DNA of 16,562 bases. It comes from CAZVEE01 sp964625525. GTDB taxonomy: Bacteria > Pseudomonadota > Alphaproteobacteria > JAJFIK01. Positions 1-6,955 of this stretch are shown here, one piece after another (the first letter of the stretch is position 1; every line of letters begins with the position of its first letter). Position numbers and translations under genes: made by a program. The notes under the pieces were generated by a model that was given only the letters and a program-made list of their open reading frames with translations, ran no database searches and was not told the origin of the DNA. The DNA lies in assembly GCA_964625525.1 (NCBI GenBank), contig CAZVEE010000075.1, forward strand, positions 1 to 16,562. The letters are read 5' to 3'.

Positions 1-4
1 CTTT

Positions 5-100
5 CAGGAAAAGTGTGCGCGGTTTTCCGCCCGGAAAGCGCGCCAAACAAAGACCCAGAGCATCGACGGGAAGCCGTTTCCATGATCTGGGTTTCAGTGC
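5..100. repeat. Palindromic intergenic mosaic element
   Basis: Two inverted repeats lie side by side. The first is GGAAAA (7-12) facing TTTTCC (23-28), followed by GGAAAGCGCGC (33-43), which can also pair back with GCGCGGTTTTCC (17-28) allowing one bulge. The second is ACCCAGA (53-59) facing TCTGGGT (86-92), with an inner CGG/CCG pairing around a small loop near 70-73. The linker reads AAACAAAGAC (45-54). From memory, the order 'AAAAGTG...GGTTTTCC', then 'AAACAAAGA', then a longer hairpin, resembles the abundant small palindromic elements of rhizobia and related Alphaproteobacteria. It sits just past the stop of the thioesterase gene and may also act as its transcription end. The boundaries are approximate and the left part may continue outside the window. 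Confidence 0.55.
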
Positions 101-107
101 AACGGCT

Positions 108-563
108 TTAATCCCGGCGGATTTTGGCGATCCGCGTGGTTGAGGAGCCGGTCGCCACCATCTCCCCTTCCACGTCCCATAACTGCGCCTCGACAAAGGC
201 CACCGAGCCGCCCCGGCGCACCACATACCCGTCAGCAACAAAGTGACCGGGATAAGCAGCCTTCAAAAAGCTCGTCTTCATTTCCAGTGTGGGCGTGATC
301 TCACCCCACGCTAGCGACAGGCCCACCGCCACCGACATGGCGTCATCCAGCATGGCCGCCACCATGCCCCCTTGCAGCCCACCCCATTTGTTCGCCAGCC
401 GATCGCTGGCGTGAAAGGCCAGCCGCGCGGCCAGGCGCTCTTGGTCAATGGAGACGAGCTGCATGCCCAACAGGGCACTGGCCGGCGACGGCGCTTTCAA
501 GATCGCCTGAATATTGGGCGGGTAGCGCTTGGGGTCGGACGGATCGACGCGTTCCTCGGCCAT
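108..563 (-). CDS. PaaI-family hotdog-fold thioesterase
   Basis: A 151-residue protein that probably hydrolyses acyl-CoA or aryl-CoA thioesters in the cytoplasm; the substrate is unknown. The hotdog signature is residues 58-75: N58, then the GG-LQGG turn (61-66) and an MLDD segment (71-74) holding the usual acidic residue of the central helix. The later strands contain the TLEMKTSFLKAA segment (92-103) and a GGSVAFVEAQLWD strand (118-130). Many PaaI proteins have HGG where this one has Q64-G-G; a Gln variant is common in related proteobacterial proteins, so I do not read it as inactivation. Length fits the family (about 130-160). An AAGGA motif lies 9 nt before the ATG. It diverges from the histidine phosphatase gene with 83 bp between the starts. 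Fold call is firm; substrate is not known. Confidence 0.85.
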   Translation of the reverse strand: MAEERVDPSDPKRYPPNIQAILKAPSPASALLGMQLVSIDQERLAARLAFHASDRLANKWGGLQGGMVAAMLDDAMSVAVGLSLAWGEITPTLEMKTSFLKAAYPGHFVADGYVVRRGGSVAFVEAQLWDVEGEMVATGSSTTRIAKIRRD

Positions 564-575
564 GGGCAGCAGTCC

Positions 576-630
576 TTGGGTCTGGGATCGAAAGGGCCAG
601 AGTGTATACAGAGGTCCCTGCCAAATCCAA
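576..630. promoter_or_regulatory. Possible back-to-back promoter of the divergent pair
   Basis: The 83-bp gap between the two divergent start codons contains GTATAC (604-609). Read on the minus strand it gives TATACA with TTGGAT 16 bp upstream (complement of 625-630). Read on the plus strand it gives TATACA (605-610) with only a poor -35 candidate (CTGGGA, 582-587). The hexamers are weak, so this is a suggestion from position and partial match. Confidence 0.3.
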
Positions 631-646
631 ATGGGCCGCGCCAGCC

Positions 647-1237
647 ATGACCCTCATCTGTTTCATCCGCCACGGCCGCACCGCCTGGAACGAGGAAGGC
701 CGCATTCAGGGGCACACGGACATTCCCCTCTCCCCGCGCGGTCGCGCGGAGATGGCCGCGCTTACCGTGCCCGCCGCCCTCGCCGACGCCCGCGTGGTGA
801 CAAGCCCGCTTTCCCGCGCTCGCGAGACGGCCAGACTGCTGGGTCTGACCGGTGCCACCACCGATCACCGGCTGATGGAATTGGGCCTGGGCGAGTGGGA
901 GGGCCGCATCCGCGCCGACCTTGCACGCGAAGATCCCGAAACCATGCGCCGCAGCGAGCGGGAAGGCCGGCACTTTCGCCCACCCGGCGGCGAAACGCAG
1001 GTCGAGCTGCAAACCCGGCTCGCGGCCTGGATTGAGGATCAGCGCGGCCATGGCGGCACGGTCATCGCCGTAGCCCATCGCGGGCTCATCCTGGGCGCCC
1101 TTGCGCTGGCCACTGGCTGGACCATGACCGGCCCGCCACCCGCGCCCCTGGAGTGGACCGCTGCCCACCTCTTCACGGCCCCGCCCGAGGGCGGTTTCGC
1201 CGTGGAGCAGCTCAATGTCCCGTTGGTCAGCCGATAG
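647..1237 (+). CDS. Histidine phosphatase family protein (phosphoglycerate mutase-like)
   Basis: A 196-residue protein of the branch 1 histidine phosphatase superfamily (PF00300), which transfers phosphate through a phosphohistidine. The RHG motif is at residues 8-10 with nucleophile H9. The second arginine segment SPLSRARETA is at 53-62, the acid segment MELGLGEWEG at 77-86, the PPGGET segment at 112-117, and the second catalytic histidine is H144 in AVAHRG. I chose the ATG at 647 because RHG then falls eight residues from the N-terminus as usual; an in-frame GTG at 602 would add 15 unconserved residues. Members include phosphoglycerate mutases, alpha-ribazole phosphatases and small-molecule phosphatases. 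No cobalamin genes are near, so a specific name is not justified. Confidence 0.88.
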   Translation: MTLICFIRHGRTAWNEEGRIQGHTDIPLSPRGRAEMAALTVPAALADARVVTSPLSRARETARLLGLTGATTDHRLMELGLGEWEGRIRADLAREDPETMRRSEREGRHFRPPGGETQVELQTRLAAWIEDQRGHGGTVIAVAHRGLILGALALATGWTMTGPPPAPLEWTAAHLFTAPPEGGFAVEQLNVPLVSR

Positions 1238-1316
1238 ACAACACGGGTTGTGGCAATGTCGCCAAGCCCGCGTATGATACTGGCAGGGGAGACAGCAGCG
1301 ACGGGCGTGGCACCGC

Positions 1317-2075
1317 ATGGGGTTTCAATCGCGCATCGACCGGCGACGGGCTATGGCTCTGCAAGGACGCCATGCGAGCTTGTTCGCCCTGCGCGGCGGC
1401 CGGTTCAGCGCCGGCGATCCGGAACCACTGGAGCCATTGCCGCCTGAGCAGACCCAACGCCTCTCTTATCCCATCGTGACCCTGGGCTGGCCGCTCACCT
1501 TTACGGCGATCCTGATTTTTATCGGCCTGCATTTCATCTATTTGCCCATGGATGCAACCGTGTCCTTCTGGTTTGCGGTCGTCACGTTCCTTCTGGCTGG
1601 CGTCGTGGCCGTCGGCACCGCCTTGCGCGCGTTCACGCAGATCGACCTGAGCCAGGAAGGCGTGCGCTCCCACGTGGTCTGGCGCGGCCGATCCCAGTAT
1701 AGTTGGGGCGCCGTGCGCTGGGACGAGATGACAGCTTTTCAGCTGCGCGCCATTATCAGCCGCCGCCCCCATCCGCCCTGGTTTTTTTATGTACTCATCC
1801 ATGGCCCCACGGGCTGGGTCTATACTGACAAGAAGCTCTATCGGGTCGACCGGCTCATTGATGAAGCCGTGCGGGCGGTGCAAAGGCGAGGCCTGCAACT
1901 CGACCGTGAAACAACGGCACTGTTGGGCACTTTCGCCCTCAGTGGTCGCGTCGGCAGCGGCAAAGATGAGCTGGACCGTGATGACGAGGGCGTCGATGAC
2001 AATGACCGCCCGGGCGACCGTCGCAGCGACGACGACCCTGACACCCGCCCGCCCGACGACGCACCACCCCGTTAA
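1317..2075 (+). CDS. Two-TM membrane protein with a PH-like domain and acidic tail
   Basis: A 252-residue protein of unknown function. Two hydrophobic segments at about 55-76 and 82-103 form a hairpin in the inner membrane. A soluble part at about 107-190 (FTQIDLSQEGVRS..., then a WDEMTAF strand and a terminal helix DRLIDEAVRAVQRRG) looks like a bacterial PH-type domain, but this is from pattern only. Residues 217-252 are almost all Asp, Arg and Pro and must be disordered. The first 50 residues are also polar and low in predicted structure. The ATG at 1353 (residue 13) is an alternative start; neither has a strong Shine-Dalgarno. The next gene starts 11 bp after the stop, so the two are probably co-transcribed. 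Confidence 0.7.
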   Translation: MGFQSRIDRRRAMALQGRHASLFALRGGRFSAGDPEPLEPLPPEQTQRLSYPIVTLGWPLTFTAILIFIGLHFIYLPMDATVSFWFAVVTFLLAGVVAVGTALRAFTQIDLSQEGVRSHVVWRGRSQYSWGAVRWDEMTAFQLRAIISRRPHPPWFFYVLIHGPTGWVYTDKKLYRVDRLIDEAVRAVQRRGLQLDRETTALLGTFALSGRVGSGKDELDRDDEGVDDNDRPGDRRSDDDPDTRPPDDAPPR

Positions 2076-2086
2076 GGACGATCCCC

Positions 2087-3304
2087 ATGGCCCGCACCGT
2101 TTGGCGTATTCTGCTGGGTCTTGTGGCGGCGACCCTGGCCTATGGCGCGACCCGCGCCTGGCAAGAGTCGACGGTCGGCACGGGCCCGGTCATCACGGAC
2201 ACGGCCCCTGACGGCCCGACCCGCGAAATCGCGTTCGTTGCCAATGCGGTGGGGGGCACGATCACGCTCATCGACATCGCTGAACGCACGGTGGTTGGGC
2301 AATTCTCCATCCTGCCCGACGGTCCCCGGGTTGGTTTCTTTCGCGATCCCCTGCAATGGATCGGCCAACCCGTCGCCGAACAGAACGGGCTCAATTATGC
2401 CCAGGACACCGACCTGTCACCGGACGGCCGGGTGCTCTATGTGGCCCGGGGCTTTCTGGCCGACGTGGCCGCCTTTGACGTCGCCACCGGCGCCCTGATG
2501 TGGCGCACCCCCGTGGGCGGCTTTCGCGCCGATCACATGACCATCAGCCCGAACGGACGGCACCTCTTCGTCTCCGCCCTCACGGATGACCAGGTTGAGG
2601 TCATTGATACCACCACCGGCCGCCATAGCGGCGCCTTCGCCACCGGGATCTTTCCTCACGATATCCACGTTACCGCCGACGGCAGGCGCGTGTACAACGC
2701 CAGCCTCGGTGACATGACAACCGAGCTGGCCGAGCGCGACCAAGCCGCCGACGCCTATGTGCTGACCATCGCCGATGCGGACACCCTGGCGGTGGAAGAC
2801 CGGCACATGGTCACCAACGGCATTCGTCCCTTCCAGATCACCGCCGACGAGACCCGGCTTTACGGTCAGCTTTCCAACACCCATGCCGTCTTCTCCTACG
2901 ACTTGGAGGCACGCCGGGAAATCGGTCGTATCGACCTACCCGTGGCCGCTGGAGTGACCGAAGACGATTGGGATTTCGAAGCCCCCCATCACGGCCTCGC
3001 CCTGACGCCGGATGAAACCACGCTCTGCGTCGCCGGTCGTGCCTCCGATTATGCGGGCCTGGTGGCCGCGCGCGATTTGGAGCTGTTGGCCACGGTCCCG
3101 GTGGGCGATGCCCCGAGCTGGTCCAGCCTGAGCGCTGACGGCCGCTTGTGCGTCCTGGCCAATACGCGCAGCGACGACGTCTCCATTGTGTCCCTGGCCA
3201 GCCGCAGCGAAGTCGCCCGTTTGCCCGCCGGGCGCGGCCCCAAACACATCACGGTGGGTCAGGTGCCGGTCAGTGTGCTGGAGCGCCTCGACCCTGCACG
3301 CTGA
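2087..3304 (+). CDS. Membrane-anchored YVTN-type beta-propeller protein
   Basis: A 405-residue protein with an N-terminal hydrophobic segment (7-23) that is a signal peptide or anchor, so the rest should be periplasmic. At least six blades can be counted by their shared strand pattern, 'x-S/T-x-D/N-x-x-x-L-x-V': LSPDGRVLYVA (110-120), ISPNGRHLFVSA (153-164), VTADGRRVYNAS (195-206), ITADETRLYGQL (251-262), LTPDETTLCVAG (306-317) and LSADGRLCVLAN (348-359). This matches the YVTN/YncE-like propeller family, which binds varied ligands and often has no known enzyme activity. The start is supported by AAGGA (2074-2078), which overlaps the stop of the upstream gene. Several blades are preceded by histidine (H150, H191, H194, H301-H302, H387). 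No haem-binding CxxCH is present, so it is not a cytochrome. Confidence 0.8.
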   Translation: MARTVWRILLGLVAATLAYGATRAWQESTVGTGPVITDTAPDGPTREIAFVANAVGGTITLIDIAERTVVGQFSILPDGPRVGFFRDPLQWIGQPVAEQNGLNYAQDTDLSPDGRVLYVARGFLADVAAFDVATGALMWRTPVGGFRADHMTISPNGRHLFVSALTDDQVEVIDTTTGRHSGAFATGIFPHDIHVTADGRRVYNASLGDMTTELAERDQAADAYVLTIADADTLAVEDRHMVTNGIRPFQITADETRLYGQLSNTHAVFSYDLEARREIGRIDLPVAAGVTEDDWDFEAPHHGLALTPDETTLCVAGRASDYAGLVAARDLELLATVPVGDAPSWSSLSADGRLCVLANTRSDDVSIVSLASRSEVARLPAGRGPKHITVGQVPVSVLERLDPAR

Positions 3305-3319
3305 TCGCACCCGTGACCA

Positions 3320-3349
3320 TTGGCTGCGCGGGTTCACTTCCTGTAGTGT
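3320..3349 (+). promoter_or_regulatory. Candidate promoter before the glycosyltransferase pair
   Basis: TTGGCT (3320-3325) and TAGTGT (3344-3349) are separated by 18 bp in the 137-bp gap after the propeller gene. The hexamers match a housekeeping promoter only moderately. The position, about 93 bp before the next start codon, is reasonable. Confidence 0.25.
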
Positions 3350-3441
3350 CGGGAACCTGAACGGCTGGCCCGGGGGAACCGTGCCGTTGATCCGCATTCC
3401 GTTGGCAGCCCCCTTGCCCAAGGCCCCGAAGGTCCTGCGCC

Positions 3442-4239
3442 ATGACCGAGCCGCACTCTCCGGCCCCGACTGCTTCCGCCGACCGCGCGGGACCGACTGA
3501 TCAGGCCCCTGATCTGACCATCGTCGTGCCGGTGCACAACGAAGCCGGAAACCTGATGCCGCTGGTGGAAGAAGTGCACGCGGTGCTGGGTGATCGCATG
3601 GCTTTTGAAGTGATCCTGGTGGATGACGGCTCCAGCGACGACAGCCCCCGCGAGCTTCAGGACGTGCGCCGGCGCTATCAGGCCGTGCGCGTGATCACCC
3701 ATGAGCGCCGCTCCGGCAAAAGTGCCGCCCTGTGCACGGCTCGCCAGGCGGCCCGCGGCACCTGGATCCAAACCCTGGACGGCGACCGCCAGAACGACCC
3801 GGCCGACGTGGCGGCCCTCTGGGAGCATTTGCATGGCGGCGGGCGCACCCCTGACCCGCATCTCGGCATCGTCGCCGGCATCCGCAAAAGCCGTAACGAC
3901 GGCGCGTTTAAATGGCTGCAGTCACGCCTCGCGAACGGCCTGCGCCGTGTCCTCCTGAACGACGGCACGCCGGACACGGGCTGCGGCTTCAAGCTCATGC
4001 GCCGACAGGCTTTCCAGGAAGTGCCCTTCTTCGACGGCATGCACCGGTTTTTGCCCGCGCTGGTGCGCCGGGGCGGCTGGGAGGTCATGCAGTTTCCGGT
4101 CAATGACCGGCCGCGCACGGCGGGGGTCTCCAAATACGGGTTCCTCGACCGCCTGTTCCAGGGCTTCTTCGATCTTCTGGGCGTGATCTGGCTGATGCGC
4201 CGGGGCACGGTGCCGCCGGGTCGCTCTGGCGATCTTTAG
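3442..4239 (+). CDS. GT2 glycosyltransferase, DPM1/ArnC-like
   Basis: A 265-residue family 2 glycosyltransferase that probably loads a sugar from a nucleotide donor onto a polyprenyl phosphate at the cytoplasmic face of the inner membrane. The GT-A core starts after a disordered 23-residue lead: TIVVPVHNE (26-34), LVDDGSSDDS (59-68), a metal-binding DGD motif (113-115), TGCGFKLMRR (179-188), and the RTAG-SKYG segment (225-233) that is typical of dolichol/undecaprenyl-phosphate sugar synthases. The C-terminal helix (about 234-252) is hydrophobic and amphipathic and may touch the membrane, but the two C-terminal TM helices of ArnC are absent. Weak GAAGGT lies before the ATG. The next gene, an ArnT-like transferase, starts 38 bp downstream, which fits a donor-making enzyme followed by the enzyme that uses the donor. 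Confidence 0.85.
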   Translation: MTEPHSPAPTASADRAGPTDQAPDLTIVVPVHNEAGNLMPLVEEVHAVLGDRMAFEVILVDDGSSDDSPRELQDVRRRYQAVRVITHERRSGKSAALCTARQAARGTWIQTLDGDRQNDPADVAALWEHLHGGGRTPDPHLGIVAGIRKSRNDGAFKWLQSRLANGLRRVLLNDGTPDTGCGFKLMRRQAFQEVPFFDGMHRFLPALVRRGGWEVMQFPVNDRPRTAGVSKYGFLDRLFQGFFDLLGVIWLMRRGTVPPGRSGDL

Positions 4240-4277
4240 AGCCTCCTCAAAAGCCGTATTGGGGACAGGATCACGCC

Positions 4278-5867
4278 ATGCGCACTGACGACAGCACGTC
4301 TTTTCGCGCCGCCCTCACGGCGCGGCTCACCCGCCTCTGGGACGGGCTCGACACGCCGAGCACGGTAATCTGGCTGATTATCGGCTATTGCGCCATCCAT
4401 TGGGTGATCCGCATGGGGCTGAGCCCCGTGTTCAGCCTTGATGAGGCCGAACAGGTGCTGTTCGCCCAGGAGCTGAACTGGGGCTACCGTTTCCGCCACC
4501 CCCCTCTCATCACCTGGTTGACCTGGGGGGTGCAGCAGCTTGCGGGCTTGGATGGCTGGGCCCTCTATGCTCTGAAATATGGGCTCATGGCCGGCGGCTT
4601 TGTTGCCTATTTCTACGCCGCCCGCGCGGTCCTTTTGAACACGCGCCTCGCGGCACTGGCCACCTTTGCGTTCACGCTCACCTACACAGTGGGCTATTAC
4701 CCCCATCTCGATCTCATGCACACGGTGCTGCTGACCGCCATGCTGGGCGCGGGCATTCTGGTGGCCGTGCGGGTGCTGGAGCACGGCACTTGGAGCGACT
4801 ACCTGCTCTTCGGCGCGGTCACCGCCTTTGGGATCTTGTCGAAATATGTCTATGGCCTGATGCCGCTGGCCATGCTGCTGGCAGCCCTGGCCATTCCCGC
4901 CCTGCGCGCACGCCTGGACCCTCTGAAAAGCCTGACGGCGTTGGGGGTGGCGGGCCTCATCATGGCGCCTTATGTGGCCTGGGCCCTGAGCTTTGACTAC
5001 TCCATGGTGGGCCTCGCCCAGACCATGACCGAGGCGGACGAGCGCACACCCATGCTGCTGGGTTGGCTCCAAGGCACGGCCATGCTGGCGTGGTCGCTCG
5101 TGGAATTCACGCTGCCCTTCTCGCTGGTTTTCGCCGGGCTCTTCTGGGCCCGCTTGCGTGAACCGGCGGATGCGAGCGACCCGGGTCGGGCGCGCCTGCT
5201 GCTTTATGGGCGCTTCTTTGAAGTCGCCATGCTGATCGGCGCAGGCTTCATGCTGCTCGCTGTGGTCTTTGGCGGCGCCACCCATTTCAAAGGCCGCTGG
5301 ATGCATCAGGTATTGATGCCGCTGCCGATTGCGCTCTTCGCCCGTTTAGCGGTGCAGGCCACGCCGCTGCCCTGGGGCCGGCTCAAGACTTATGCGGGCA
5401 TCGTCGCGGTCATGGCCGTGGTGGTGATCACGGCCCGCATTGCCTCCTTCGAGCTGAATGAGGCCCGTTGCAATAAATGCTGGGAGTATCAGCCGTTCCC
5501 GTCCTACGCCGAGGCCATGCGCGATGACGGCTTCACGGGCGAGGGGACGATCCTGGTGAGCAATATGTATGTGGGGGGCAATCTGCGCGCCCAGTTCCCC
5601 CAAGCCCGGGTGCTCATCGACGGCTACCCGCTGTCGATTTTCCCAGACGCTCAGCCGGACCCTGTTGGGGCCTGCGTCCTGGCTTGGCTCGGCGAGGACC
5701 GGGACCTGCCCCGCAAGCTGGTCGCGCTCAAGGACCGCGTCGGCTTGGCGCCCTTGCCCGCAGACCACCGGCGCGGGCGTGTCCGAAGCCGGATCGGCCC
5801 GGACAACCCGCGCTGGTTCATGATGAATTACATCATCGTCCCCGGTGGCGCCGGAGAGTGCCGCTAA
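4278..5867 (+). CDS. ArnT/PMT-like polyprenyl-phosphate sugar transferase (GT39/GT83 type)
   Basis: A 529-residue inner-membrane protein that probably moves a sugar from a polyprenyl carrier to an envelope acceptor on the periplasmic side. The first periplasmic loop has the diagnostic acidic motif DEAE (55-58), followed by a RHPPL segment (73-77) as in the PMT_2/ArnT families. About nine to ten hydrophobic segments follow, between residues 31 and 389. A soluble C-terminal domain (about 390-529) includes a CNKC pair at about 398-401, then a GNLRAQFPQARV segment. Such a Cys pair is seen in a group of alphaproteobacterial relatives and could form a disulfide or bind metal. A GGACAGGA site precedes the ATG. 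The stop codon lies 4 bp from the stop of the convergent GIN-domain gene, with no hairpin between. The acceptor (lipid A, another glycan or protein) cannot be told. Confidence 0.82.
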   Translation: MRTDDSTSFRAALTARLTRLWDGLDTPSTVIWLIIGYCAIHWVIRMGLSPVFSLDEAEQVLFAQELNWGYRFRHPPLITWLTWGVQQLAGLDGWALYALKYGLMAGGFVAYFYAARAVLLNTRLAALATFAFTLTYTVGYYPHLDLMHTVLLTAMLGAGILVAVRVLEHGTWSDYLLFGAVTAFGILSKYVYGLMPLAMLLAALAIPALRARLDPLKSLTALGVAGLIMAPYVAWALSFDYSMVGLAQTMTEADERTPMLLGWLQGTAMLAWSLVEFTLPFSLVFAGLFWARLREPADASDPGRARLLLYGRFFEVAMLIGAGFMLLAVVFGGATHFKGRWMHQVLMPLPIALFARLAVQATPLPWGRLKTYAGIVAVMAVVVITARIASFELNEARCNKCWEYQPFPSYAEAMRDDGFTGEGTILVSNMYVGGNLRAQFPQARVLIDGYPLSIFPDAQPDPVGACVLAWLGEDRDLPRKLVALKDRVGLAPLPADHRRGRVRSRIGPDNPRWFMMNYIIVPGGAGECR

Positions 5868-5871
5868 CGCC

Positions 5872-6822
5872 TCAGCGACCACCGCCAGCGCCGATGGTCA
5901 CGTCACCGCTGCCGCTGGAGCGCAGCGAGCCTTCATACTCGCCCAGGCTCACATCGCCGGAGCCGTTCACAGAAATCCGCGGATCCACCGCCAAACCGCC
6001 GAAGGTCACATCCCCCGAGCCATTGATGCTGATGCTCAGCGGATCGGCGCGGCCCTCCTCGATATCCACATCGCCCGACCCATTCACACCGATGGTCACC
6101 GGCCCGCTGACCGACTGCACGACCGTGTCCCCCGAACCGGCAATGCTCACCGACAGGCCCGCCGCGACCGTATCGAGGGTCACGCTGCCCGAGCCCGCGA
6201 TAGACACACTCGCATTCTCACCCACGGTGCTCCCAGCCACATCGCCTGAGCCGGCGATGGAGACATCCAGGTCCTTGGCCACGGCACCGAGCACCAGATC
6301 CCCGCTGCCTGCGACCCCGATTGTCGCCTCTGTCACCGCGCCGATCGTGCCTTCCAGCGAGACGCTCTCAAAGTTCACCGGGCCGCCCAAATCGCCCACG
6401 CGGATCATGCCGGCCACATCTTCCATCTCGATGCCGGTCCCTTCGGCCACGGTCACCACGACGGCCGGATACTCATCCAGATCGCGGCGATTGCCCGCCG
6501 ACCAATTGAGCCAGCCGCTCCAATCGGACCAGTCCCAATCACGCCCATCACCGGCAATCCGCAGCGTGCTGCCGCTGTCCTCGACCAACAGATCATCGAG
6601 CTTTTCCGTCGAGCCGGTGATCACGAGCTCCGCCGGGCCGCTGTCTTTCACTTCCACCAGGATCGTCCCGATGAAGTTCTCGATACTCAGCGTCTCCACA
6701 TCATGGGTCGTTGGCCCACGCGTTTCCTGCGCATCGGCACTGACACTGAGCGGCACCAGCGCCAGCACCCCTGCAAGCAGGATCGGACGCAGACGGCTCG
6801 GCACGAAGTGAGTGGTCGTCAT
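5872..6822 (-). CDS. Exported GIN-domain (DUF2807) beta-helix protein
   Basis: A 316-residue exported protein of unknown role. A signal peptide spans about 1-32 (hydrophobic 13-28, then SADAQ). The GIN/DUF2807 auto-transporter-adhesin-like head domain (PF10988) follows. Its hallmark is the GSG turn, seen at residues 172, 191, 210, 229, 248, 268, 287 and 304, a spacing of 19,19,19,19,20,19,17. This is a right-handed beta-helix with about one coil per repeat, each carrying a short 'I-x-GSGD-V' strand. A tryptophan-rich patch (W96, W98, W101, W104, W107) precedes the coils. The start is backed by a strong GGGGGAG just upstream on the minus strand. GIN proteins are usual in Bacteroidetes and occur in Proteobacteria; envelope or surface location is inferred from the signal peptide. 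It could also be a passive structural protein. Confidence 0.85.
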   Translation of the reverse strand: MTTTHFVPSRLRPILLAGVLALVPLSVSADAQETRGPTTHDVETLSIENFIGTILVEVKDSGPAELVITGSTEKLDDLLVEDSGSTLRIAGDGRDWDWSDWSGWLNWSAGNRRDLDEYPAVVVTVAEGTGIEMEDVAGMIRVGDLGGPVNFESVSLEGTIGAVTEATIGVAGSGDLVLGAVAKDLDVSIAGSGDVAGSTVGENASVSIAGSGSVTLDTVAAGLSVSIAGSGDTVVQSVSGPVTIGVNGSGDVDIEEGRADPLSISINGSGDVTFGGLAVDPRISVNGSGDVSLGEYEGSLRSSGSGDVTIGAGGGR

Positions 6823-6831
6823 GAGATGGCT

Positions 6832-6841
6832 CCCCCGGGGG
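6832..6841 (-). promoter_or_regulatory. Self-complementary Shine-Dalgarno of the GIN gene
   Basis: CCCCCGGGGG is a perfect 10-bp palindrome that covers the GGGGGAG ribosome binding site of the gene starting at 6822. A transcript could pair this site with itself or with another copy of the message, which might lower translation. This is inference from sequence only. Confidence 0.35.
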
Positions 6842-6955
6842 CTTTCGCTGTGCTTACGGATAGATCCCTATAGCATGAGCCGGGGTCGCCGAGGTCGCTA
6901 GCAAATTGCGCCCACGCTTTTGTCGGCAGACCGCTTTTCGCGACGAATGGGGATC

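Noticed and set aside
363..374. Gln in place of the usual His in the HGG motif of the thioesterase
   Set aside because: A QGG form is common among proteobacterial relatives with the same fold, so it is not good evidence of a dead enzyme.
4236..5306. Long minus-strand open frame (356 codons) opposite the ArnT-like gene
   Set aside because: Its product is rich in His, Gln, Gly and Arg with no family motif; it is the shadow of a GC-rich gene.
5872..6360. Regular DNA periodicity that might suggest a CRISPR array or satellite
   Set aside because: The 57-bp period encodes the 19-residue protein repeat in frame; the units differ at synonymous and other sites and there are no spacers.
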